DNA of 9,038 nucleotides from Fusobacteriaceae bacterium UBA2433 (lineage in GTDB: Bacteria; Fusobacteriota; Fusobacteriia; Fusobacteriales; Fusobacteriaceae). The notes beneath the pieces are model-generated. The model did not search any database, was not told the origin of the DNA, and saw only the letters and a list, made by a program, of their open reading frames with translations. Position 1 is the first letter of the stretch, and each line of letters starts with the position of its first letter. Location: NCBI GenBank assembly GCA_002342785.1, contig DDQV01000037.1:1-9038 (forward strand), in the 5' to 3' direction. The position numbers and the translations under genes are program-made. Shown here piece by piece: positions 1-5,485 of this stretch.

Positions 1-55
1 AATTAAAAAAATAATTAATTTAAATTATTTAAAAAAAATAAATTATCTATAAAAA

Positions 56-84
56 TTGACTTTTGAAAAATTTAAAGATAAAAT
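56..84 (+). promoter_or_regulatory. Predicted sigma70/A-type promoter of the cofactor-gene operon
   Basis: A -35 box TTGACT (56-61) and a -10 box TAAAAT (79-84) are separated by exactly 17 bases, so transcription should start near base 91. This leaves a leader of roughly 47 bases before the first ATG at 138. The surrounding 1-137 stretch is almost entirely A and T and shows no gene, terminator or convincing hairpin. Chance matches are common in DNA this AT-rich. The correct spacing and the position directly ahead of a strong ribosome site support the call. Confidence 0.6.
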
Positions 85-137
85 TAAATTTAGATAGAAA
101 TAAAAGAGAAGTTGAATAAACAATATAGGAGGGTAAT

Positions 138-947
138 ATGGAAGGTAAAATAATGCAAGAAATAGCTAAAAGGATAGATAGTGGTGAAAAAGTTGCTCTT
201 GTAACTCTTATAGGTGTTAATGGATCTAGCCCTGGTAAATCTGGAAGTATAATGGGAGTTTTTTTTGATAGAACAACATTAGGTACAATAGGTGGTGGAA
301 GTTTAGAATTTCAAGTTATTAACTCTGCTATAGAAGCTATGGAAATTGGAGAAAATAGTGAATTTGAGTTTTCATTAGAAGCAAATGGTAGTTTAGATAT
401 GAGATGTGGAGGAAAAGTTAAAGGATATATCAAAATTTTTCAAAGAAGAAGAAAACTTATAATAGCAGGAGGAGGACATCTTGGAGTAGATCTCTATAAG
501 TTAGGAAAATATCTCAACATGTATACTGTAATAATAGATGATAGAGAGGAATATGTAAATCAAGATAGATTTCCTAACGCTGATGAACTTCTCTGTGGAG
601 ATATAGGAGAGATATTAAAAAATTATTCATTAGATGATAATTCTTACCTTGTTATAGTAACTCGTGGACACTTAGGTGATAAAAATGCTTTAAGAGCAGT
701 CGTAGGAAGAAAAACAGCCTATGTAGGTATGATTGGAAGTAGAAAAAAAATAATTGAAAGTTATAAAACACTTATAGAAGAAGGAATAGATCAAGAGGAT
801 CTATCAAAAATATATTCTCCTGTAGGACTTGATATCTCTAGTGGAGAACCTAGTGAAATTGCTTTAGGAATAATGGCGGAGATATTAAAAGTAAAAAATA
901 AAGGTACAGGAAAACATATGAAAGATGTAAAAATTATAAATTTATAG
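138..947 (+). CDS. xdhC: XdhC-family molybdenum hydroxylase maturation factor (Moco chaperone/sulfuration)
   Basis: This 269-residue protein has the full two-part XdhC/CoxI layout. The N-terminal domain (about 1-100) carries SSPGKSG (30-36), GTIGGGSLE (49-57) and a CGG motif at 90-92. The C-terminal Rossmann-like domain (about 105-250) starts with AGGGHLG (110-116). It continues with TRGHLGDK (175-182), VGMIGSRKK (196-204) and the family's SPVGLDI and EPSEIA signatures (227-242). In characterised relatives XdhC binds molybdenum cofactor, promotes exchange of its oxo ligand for sulfur and delivers it to apo-xanthine dehydrogenase in the cytoplasm. The ATG at 138 is chosen because AGGAGGG lies at 127-133; the next ATG, codon 6, has no such site. 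It is the first gene of an operon with the next two. The symbol follows the Rhodobacter chaperone; in E. coli the name xdhC is used for the iron-sulfur subunit. Confidence 0.9.
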   Translation: MEGKIMQEIAKRIDSGEKVALVTLIGVNGSSPGKSGSIMGVFFDRTTLGTIGGGSLEFQVINSAIEAMEIGENSEFEFSLEANGSLDMRCGGKVKGYIKIFQRRRKLIIAGGGHLGVDLYKLGKYLNMYTVIIDDREEYVNQDRFPNADELLCGDIGEILKNYSLDDNSYLVIVTRGHLGDKNALRAVVGRKTAYVGMIGSRKKIIESYKTLIEEGIDQEDLSKIYSPVGLDISSGEPSEIALGIMAEILKVKNKGTGKHMKDVKIINL

Positions 948-956
948 GAGTTTATT

Positions 957-1973
957 ATGAAACGAATAGATACGAAAAAAGCAATTGGTCATGTTATATC
1001 CCATGACATAACAGAGATAATACCAGGGAAGTTTAAAGGTAGAGCATTTAAAAAAGGTCATATAATTAAAGAAGAAGACATAGAAAAACTTTTAAGAATG
1101 GGAAAGGAACATATCTATATTTTTGAAATTAATGAAGACGAACTTCATGAAAATGATGCAGCATTAATATTAGGAGAGATTGGTTGTGGGGAAAATATAT
1201 ATTTAAGCGAGGAGATCAAAGAAGGAAAGATAGAATTTTATGCAAAAGTTGATGGACTCCTTAAAATAAATAAAGAAAAACTTTTTGAATTAAATATGTT
1301 AGGAGAGATGTCATTTGCTACCCTTCCTGAAAATATCCCTGTAAAAAAAGGAGATAAAGTAGGTGGAGCAAGGGTTGTTCCCCTTATTATAAAAAAAGAA
1401 AAGATGAATTCTGCTAAACAAATAACTCTTGATAAATTAATAGATGTAAAGGAATTTAAAAAGATGAAAGTTGGTATAGTTACCACTGGAAGTGAGATCT
1501 TTCATAAAAGGATAGTAGATAAATTTGGACCTGTAGTTGAAAAAAAAGTTTTGGAATATAGTTGTGATGTCATAGGTCAAATTGTTGTCACTGATGATAA
1601 AGAGATGATAAAAGATGCTATTAAAACTCATATAGAAAATAAAGCTGAGATGGTTATTTGTACTGGTGGAATGTCTGTTGATCCTGATGATCTTACTCCT
1701 AGTTCTATAATTGAATTGGGAGGAGAACTGGTAACTTATGGATCTCCTGTACTTCCTGGATCCATGTTTTTACTTTCATATTTAGATAATATCCCTGTTA
1801 TGGGCCTTCCTGGGTGTGTTATGTATTGTAAAAAAACTGTATTTGATTTGGTTTTACCTAGAGTTTTGGCAAAAGAAAAACTTACAGTTGAAGATATAAT
1901 GAGATATGGACATGGAGGTCTATGTCAAGACTGTGAAATTTGCAGATATCCTAATTGTAGTTTTGGAAAATAA
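957..1973 (+). CDS. MoeA-like molybdopterin-binding protein with C-terminal cysteine cluster
   Basis: The 338-residue protein carries a MoCF/MoeA-type molybdopterin-binding domain at about 170-305. Visible motifs are VGIVTTGSEI (172-181), ICTGGMSVDPDDLTP (234-248), GSPVLPGSM (262-270) and GLPGCVMYCKKT (283-294). These match the MogA/MoeA nucleotide- and cofactor-binding loops. The N-terminal third is shorter and unlike that of standard MoeA (about 400 residues), so this is a paralogue class rather than canonical MoeA. The tail has cysteines at 323, 326, 329 and 334, followed by SFGK, in a pattern that could bind zinc or an iron-sulfur cluster. A role in late cofactor insertion or modification is inferred from the domain and from neighbours xdhC and moaC. 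The start follows an AGGAG (946-950) that overlaps the stop codon of the preceding gene, with 9 bases between the genes, so translation is probably coupled. Confidence 0.8.
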   Translation: MKRIDTKKAIGHVISHDITEIIPGKFKGRAFKKGHIIKEEDIEKLLRMGKEHIYIFEINEDELHENDAALILGEIGCGENIYLSEEIKEGKIEFYAKVDGLLKINKEKLFELNMLGEMSFATLPENIPVKKGDKVGGARVVPLIIKKEKMNSAKQITLDKLIDVKEFKKMKVGIVTTGSEIFHKRIVDKFGPVVEKKVLEYSCDVIGQIVVTDDKEMIKDAIKTHIENKAEMVICTGGMSVDPDDLTPSSIIELGGELVTYGSPVLPGSMFLLSYLDNIPVMGLPGCVMYCKKTVFDLVLPRVLAKEKLTVEDIMRYGHGGLCQDCEICRYPNCSFGK

Positions 1974-1990
1974 TAAAAAAGGAGTTCAAA

Positions 1991-2458
1991 ATGGAGTTAA
2001 CACATTTTAATGATAACGGAAGAGCCAGAATGGTAGATGTAGGAGATAAAAATAAAACTGAAAGGATAGCCATAGCAAGAGGATATATATCTATGGATAT
2101 TAAAACTATAGATACCATCAAAAATGGTGGAATGAAAAAAGGTGATGTTCTTTCTGTAGCTCAAGTTGGCGGAATAATGGGAGCAAAAAAAACTTGGGAC
2201 TTAATACCAATGTGTCATAATATTTTGATAGATGGAGCAGATATAGATTTTAACATAGATAAAGATAGAATATGGGTAGAGGCAAGAGTTAGAACTACAG
2301 GTAAAACTGGAATAGAGATGGAAGCTCTTACTGCAGTATCTATAGCTTGTCTTACAATCTATGATATGTGTAAAGCAATAGATAAAAAGATGATAATAGG
2401 AGATATTAAATTAATAAAAAAAACTGGTGGAAAATCAGATTTTGAACTAGAAAAATAA
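1991..2458 (+). CDS. moaC: Cyclic pyranopterin monophosphate synthase MoaC
   Basis: MoaC converts 3',8-cyclo-7,8-dihydro-GTP, the product of MoaA, to cyclic pyranopterin monophosphate, the first stable intermediate of molybdenum cofactor synthesis. At 155 residues it is of normal length. Near-invariant family blocks are present: LTHFNDNGRARMVDV (3-17), GDVLSVAQVGGIMGAKKT (51-68), LIPMCHN (71-77), GIEMEALTAVS (107-117), TIYDMCKAID (122-131) and KKTGGKS (143-149). By eye alignment His76, Asp125 and Lys128 fall where the catalytic residues of E. coli MoaC lie. The ATG is preceded by AAGGAG at 1979-1984, 17 bases after the previous stop, so it is the third gene of the operon. No hairpin terminator follows it; the next promoter begins only 9 bases downstream, so readthrough into the riboswitch leader is possible. 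moaA, moaD and moaE are not in the window. Confidence 0.95.
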   Translation: MELTHFNDNGRARMVDVGDKNKTERIAIARGYISMDIKTIDTIKNGGMKKGDVLSVAQVGGIMGAKKTWDLIPMCHNILIDGADIDFNIDKDRIWVEARVRTTGKTGIEMEALTAVSIACLTIYDMCKAIDKKMIIGDIKLIKKTGGKSDFELEK

Positions 2459-2466
2459 TTATCCTA

Positions 2467-2495
2467 TTGACAACATATGTATAATGTAGTATTAT
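2467..2495 (+). promoter_or_regulatory. Predicted sigma70/A promoter of the riboswitch-permease transcript
   Basis: A perfect -35 box TTGACA (2467-2472) is followed after 17 bases by TATTAT (2490-2495), one mismatch from the -10 consensus. Transcription should begin near 2502, about 18 bases before the riboswitch P1 stem. That placement is typical for a riboswitch leader. It lies immediately after moaC and gives the permease its own transcript in addition to any readthrough. Confidence 0.75.
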
Positions 2496-2519
2496 TATCA
2501 AATAATAAAGAACAACTTA

Positions 2520-2584
2520 ACTCGTATATGCTCTTAATAAGGAAGAGCGTTTCTACAGGTCGCCGTAAAAGACCCACTATGAGT
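2520..2584 (+). promoter_or_regulatory. Purine riboswitch aptamer, guanine-type (C at the specificity position)
   Basis: The three-way junction can be drawn by hand. P1 is 2520-2526 with 2578-2584, seven pairs including one G-U. P2 is 2530-2535 with 2543-2548, six pairs, closed by loop AATAAGG (2536-2542). J2/3 is GTTTCTAC (2549-2556), identical to the conserved purine-riboswitch core. P3 is 2558-2561 with 2571-2574, closed by loop GCCGTAAAA (2562-2570). Loop GG (2541-2542) can pair with loop CC (2563-2564), the hallmark kissing interaction. The ligand-pairing base (xpt position 74) is C2577, so the aptamer should prefer guanine, hypoxanthine or xanthine over adenine. Departures from the usual form are a P2 shorter by one pair, U instead of A at position 24 of J1/2, and mismatches at both ends of P3. 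The expected target is the permease downstream. Confidence 0.9.
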
Positions 2585-2671
2585 GATAAATTTAAACATT
2601 ATTTTTTAACTATGATTTTAGATTTTATTAAATTTGTAGTTATATACTAAATGTCTATTTTTCTCACTTAT
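2578..2671 (+). promoter_or_regulatory. Antiterminator fold competing with riboswitch P1 and terminator
   Basis: ATGAGTGA (2579-2586), which contains most of the 3' strand of aptamer stem P1, pairs over all eight bases (one G-U) with TCACTTAT (2664-2671), in the upper stem and loop of the terminator. The two folds exclude each other. Between the two strands, TAACTATGA (2607-2615) can pair with 2634-2642 (seven Watson-Crick pairs and two G-U), which would bring the strands together. Ligand binding should lock P1, free the terminator and stop transcription. Without ligand the antiterminator should let RNA polymerase reach the permease. This is the known OFF logic of guanine riboswitches, here inferred from pairing alone. 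Confidence 0.65.
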
Positions 2672-2691
2672 GAGAAGGATAGACATTTTTT
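2650..2691 (+). terminator. Intrinsic terminator of the riboswitch expression platform
   Basis: A long hairpin pairs 2650-2666 with 2671-2687 through 17 continuous pairs, two of them G-U, around the 4-base loop CTTA. It is followed directly by a run of T at 2686-2691. It lies 53 bases before the permease ATG and uses bases that also take part in the antiterminator, so it is a conditional attenuator and not a simple gene-end terminator. Confidence 0.9.
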
Positions 2692-2743
2692 GTATATTCT
2701 TCTCTAATATTAGAGTTAACTATAAAACTTTAGGAGGAAAAAA

Positions 2744-4078
2744 ATGAAAAATAGATCACCGTATGACTTAGATGGAGTACCAGTACTTAAGGAAGCGATA
2801 CCATTAGGTATGCAACATATCTTAGCTATGTTTGTTAGTAACTTAGCACCAATACTTATAGTTGGAGGAGTTATAGGAATTCCCAGTGAAAAATTAACAT
2901 TTTTAATTCAGTGTACTATGTTTGTATCAGGAATAAATACATTGATTCAAGCCTATAGAATAGGACCTATCGGAGCTAGATTACCGGTTGTTGTAGGAAC
3001 AAGTTTTGCATTTGTACCTGTAGCTATATCTATTGGATTAAAATATGGATTTGAAGGTGTACTAGGTGCAGCAATGATGGGTGGATTATTTGAAGCATTT
3101 ATTGGACTATTCATGAGAAAAGTCAGAAAATTTTTCCCACCGATCGTAACAGGTGTAGTAGTATTATCTATTGGACTATCACTATTACCAGTTGGAATAA
3201 AAAACTTAGCTGGTGGAGTTGGAGCAAAAGATTTTGGATCACTTTCAAATTTATTTTTAGGTGGAGCAGTATTAATTGTTGTTATTGTTTTCAATCAATT
3301 TGCAAAAGGTATTTGGAGAACAGCAGCAATAGCAGTTGGAACAGTAGCAGGAATTATAATAGCAGGATTTATGGGGAAAATTAATTTTGAAGCTGTAAGT
3401 CAAGCCAGTTACTTTGTAGTACCAAAACCATTTACATATGGATTAGAATTTCATTTAGATGCGATATTAGCAATGATGTTGATGTATGTCGTATCAGCTG
3501 TTGAAACAGTAGGAGATATGTCTGGAGTTACAATGGGTGGAGCAAATAGAGAAGTAACAGATAAAGAATTATCTGGAGGAATATTAGCAGATGGTTTCGG
3601 AGGAGTTATAGCAGCATCTTTTAGTATTTTACCAACAACTTCATTTAGTCAAAATACAGGAATCGTAGCTATGACAGGAGTCATGAGTAGATTTGTTGTT
3701 GGAACAGGAGCAATGTTTTTAATAGCAGGAGCATTTATGCCAAAAATTGGAGCATTAATATCTGTTATACCTGCAAGTGTAATTGGTGGAAGTTTAGTTA
3801 TGTTGTTTGCAATGATAGCAATAAGTGGAATAAATTTAATTACAAAAGAAAAATTAGTTGGTAGAAATGCAGTCATAGTAGCTGTAGCTTTAGGAGTAGG
3901 ATTTGGAATGGGAAGTGTTCCAGATGCTTTACAAAATTTACCTGAATCATTTAAATTAATTTTTGGTGGATCTGGAATAGTTGTATCAGCAAGTATAGCA
4001 GTATTATTAAATATAATATTACCTAAGGAAGAACAAAAAATACAAAGTAAAGAAGAAACAAAATTAAAAAGAGCATAG
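2744..4078 (+). CDS. NCS2-family purine permease (uracil-xanthine permease type)
   Basis: This 444-residue integral membrane protein belongs to the nucleobase-cation symporter 2 (NAT) family. It should import a purine such as xanthine, hypoxanthine or urate with a cation across the inner membrane. The early GMQH motif (22-25), the AVETVGDMSG block (252-261) that holds the substrate-contacting glutamate of NAT proteins, and the NAT signature QNTGIVAMTG (303-312) are all present. Alternating hydrophobic stretches fit 12-14 helices, and the last 17 or so residues are charged and cytoplasmic in style. Length is normal. The ATG at 2744 follows AGGAGG at 2732-2737. The purine riboswitch upstream and the oxidase subunits downstream argue for a purine over uracil. 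Which purine cannot be told from sequence by eye. Confidence 0.92.
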   Translation: MKNRSPYDLDGVPVLKEAIPLGMQHILAMFVSNLAPILIVGGVIGIPSEKLTFLIQCTMFVSGINTLIQAYRIGPIGARLPVVVGTSFAFVPVAISIGLKYGFEGVLGAAMMGGLFEAFIGLFMRKVRKFFPPIVTGVVVLSIGLSLLPVGIKNLAGGVGAKDFGSLSNLFLGGAVLIVVIVFNQFAKGIWRTAAIAVGTVAGIIIAGFMGKINFEAVSQASYFVVPKPFTYGLEFHLDAILAMMLMYVVSAVETVGDMSGVTMGGANREVTDKELSGGILADGFGGVIAASFSILPTTSFSQNTGIVAMTGVMSRFVVGTGAMFLIAGAFMPKIGALISVIPASVIGGSLVMLFAMIAISGINLITKEKLVGRNAVIVAVALGVGFGMGSVPDALQNLPESFKLIFGGSGIVVSASIAVLLNIILPKEEQKIQSKEETKLKRA

Positions 4079-4094
4079 ATGTTTTAAATTAAGT

Positions 4095-4129
4095 AAAACA
4101 GCTGAAATTACTTTTCAGCTGTTTTTTTT
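4095..4129 (+). terminator. Intrinsic terminator after the permease gene
   Basis: AAAACAGCTGAAA (4095-4107) pairs with 4113-4125 through 13 continuous pairs around the loop TTACT, with an eight-base T run at 4122-4129. It starts 17 bases after the permease stop. Only about 34 bases separate its end from the next ATG, and no clear promoter is seen there. The enzyme genes may therefore depend partly on readthrough of this terminator. The upstream A run would also pair with the T run, so a reverse-strand terminator is possible but has no gene to serve here. Confidence 0.85.
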
Positions 4130-4163
4130 ACAGGATATAGAAATATAAAAACAGGAGGAAAAT

Positions 4164-4943
4164 ATGTTTATAATAAAACAACATTTAATGGCGAAATCTA
4201 TAGAGGAAGGGTATGAAGTTTTAATTAAAAATAGAAATAATATGATTTTAGGAGGGACAGCTTTTTTAAAATTAGGAAATAAAAATATTAATACTGGAAT
4301 AGACCTTTCTAATTTAGATCTAGATTATATAAAAGAAGATGAAAATAATATAGAAATTGGTCCTATGACTACTTTTAGAAATATTGAAACAAATGAATTA
4401 TTAAAAAGAAATTTTGATGGAATAATAGCAAAATCAGTGGAAGAAATCGTTGGTATTCAATTGAGATCTATTGTTACAGCAGGAGCTACTGTAGCTTCTA
4501 AATATGGGTTTTCAGATTTTATAACAGCACTTTTATCTCTAGATGCTTATATAGAATTATATAAAGGCGGTATAATATCTTTAGAAGAATATTTAGCTGA
4601 GGAAAAAGTACCGAAAGATATCTTAGTAAGAATTATAATAAAAAAAGTTAGGAAAAAAGCTACTTTTAAAACTATGAGGAATTCAAAGAGTGATTATGCT
4701 CTTTTAAATTGTGGTGTATCAAAATTAAATGGAGAATATAGAGTTGCTATAGGTGCTAGACCTGGAAGAGCCTTAGTAAAAATAATAAAAGAAAAAGATT
4801 TGATAGAAAATAATGAGATGAATAAAAAAATAGATGAAATAGTTGATGAGATGAAATTTGGAACAAACATGAGAGCTAGTGGAGAATATAGAAAGATGGT
4901 AGCAAAAGTTTTAGTTAGAAGATCTATCGAAGAATTAAGATAA
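4164..4943 (+). CDS. xdhB: Xanthine dehydrogenase-type FAD-binding subunit
   Basis: This 259-residue protein is the medium, flavin-carrying subunit (CoxM/XdhB type). It passes electrons from the iron-sulfur subunit to NAD+ or another acceptor. The first flavin loop is ILGGTAFLKLG (28-38), and IGPMTTFRNIE (65-75) matches the conserved IGA-T-ELE region. The second loop region (98-119) reads IQLRSIVTAGATVASKYGFSDF in two parts, 98-108 and 109-119, where most relatives have T-I-G-G-N. The C-terminal domain ends with MRASGEY (236-242) and VLVRRSIEEL (249-258), the family's closing signature. The length is slightly short for the family (about 270-290) but both domains are complete. AGGAGG (4153-4158) supports the ATG. 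It is the first of three subunit genes, with a 92-base gap to the next. Confidence 0.9.
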   Translation: MFIIKQHLMAKSIEEGYEVLIKNRNNMILGGTAFLKLGNKNINTGIDLSNLDLDYIKEDENNIEIGPMTTFRNIETNELLKRNFDGIIAKSVEEIVGIQLRSIVTAGATVASKYGFSDFITALLSLDAYIELYKGGIISLEEYLAEEKVPKDILVRIIIKKVRKKATFKTMRNSKSDYALLNCGVSKLNGEYRVAIGARPGRALVKIIKEKDLIENNEMNKKIDEIVDEMKFGTNMRASGEYRKMVAKVLVRRSIEELR

Positions 4944-4967
4944 AATTTTTATAAATAAGAGGCTCTA

Positions 4968-4995
4968 TTTTGAATTAGTATTTTTATACTATAAT
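4968..4995 (+). promoter_or_regulatory. Possible weak promoter with inverted repeat in the FAD/FeS subunit gap
   Basis: The 92-base gap 4944-5035 holds a perfect TATAAT at 4990-4995. The -35 candidates are poor: TTTTGA (4968-4973) at 16 bases or TTGAAT (4970-4975) at 14 bases. An inverted repeat TAGTAT-TTTT-ATACTA (4976-4991) fills the spacer and touches the -10 box, so it could be an operator or only an AT-rich accident. There is no T run suited to a terminator. If active, this promoter would express the iron-sulfur and molybdenum subunits separately from the FAD subunit. Confidence 0.3.
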
Positions 4996-5035
4996 ATATT
5001 AAACTAAAAAAAAGAAACTGGTAGGAGGAATAGAA

Positions 5036-5485
5036 ATGGAAATAAAATTAAAGGTAAATGGCATAAATAAAGTAACGACTATAAAAGATGGTGAATATTT
5101 ACAACCAGTTTTAAAAAGATTAGGATATTTAAATGTAAGAAAAGCATGTGAAACTGGATCTTGTGGTTTATGCACAGTATTACTTAATGGTAAACCTATT
5201 CTTTCTTGTTCTACACTAGCCATTAGAGCAGTTGAAAAAGAGATTACTACTTTAGAAGGAGAAAGTATTGAAGTAGGAAAATTTGCTGAAGTTTTAACCA
5301 GTGAAGGAGCAGATCAATGTGGATATTGTTCACCTGGATTCACTCTTACTGTAATAGCTATGAAAAGAGAATTAGAGTCTCCTACAATAGAAGAAATAAA
5401 ACATTATTTAACTGGAAATCTATGTAGATGTACTGGATATATGGGACAACTTAGGGCAGTTAAAAAATATATGGAGGTAAAGTAA
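5036..5485 (+). CDS. Xanthine dehydrogenase-type [2Fe-2S] subunit
   Basis: This 149-residue small subunit (CoxS type) relays electrons from the molybdenum centre to the flavin. The plant-ferredoxin-like N-terminal domain binds one [2Fe-2S] cluster through Cys38, Cys43, Cys46 and Cys58 (CETGSCGLC and LSC). The helical C-terminal domain binds the second through Cys95, Cys98, Cys130 and Cys132 (QCGYCSPG and NLCRCTGY). All eight ligands are present and the length is typical (about 150-165). GCGYCSPG-type wording next to GNLCRCTGY is diagnostic for molybdenum hydroxylases. The ATG follows AGGAGG at 5023-5028. The stop codon shares its last A with the start of the Mo subunit gene, so the two products should be made in step. 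E. coli calls this subunit XdhC; no symbol is given, to avoid a clash with the chaperone. Confidence 0.96.
   Translation: MEIKLKVNGINKVTTIKDGEYLQPVLKRLGYLNVRKACETGSCGLCTVLLNGKPILSCSTLAIRAVEKEITTLEGESIEVGKFAEVLTSEGADQCGYCSPGFTLTVIAMKRELESPTIEEIKHYLTGNLCRCTGYMGQLRAVKKYMEVK

Noticed and set aside
1..55. AT-rich start of the window as an origin or terminator of an upstream gene
   Set aside because: There are no repeated DnaA-like boxes or stable hairpin with a T run; base composition alone is not evidence.
138..947. First gene as YqeB, the other selenium-hydroxylase marker
   Set aside because: The GTIGGGSLE, CGG, AGGGHLG and SPVGLDI motifs are those of XdhC; the RGAGDLA-type opening I associate with YqeB is absent.
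2467..2485. TTGACA followed by a perfect TATAAT at 2480-2485
   Set aside because: The spacer is only 7 bases, too short for sigma70; TATTAT at 2490-2495 gives the correct 17-base spacing.
2953..3294. Reverse-strand open frame of 113 codons inside the permease gene
   Set aside because: It lies wholly within a well-supported + strand gene, has low-complexity Pro/Thr/Asn/Ile composition from reverse reading of membrane helices, and shows no family motif.
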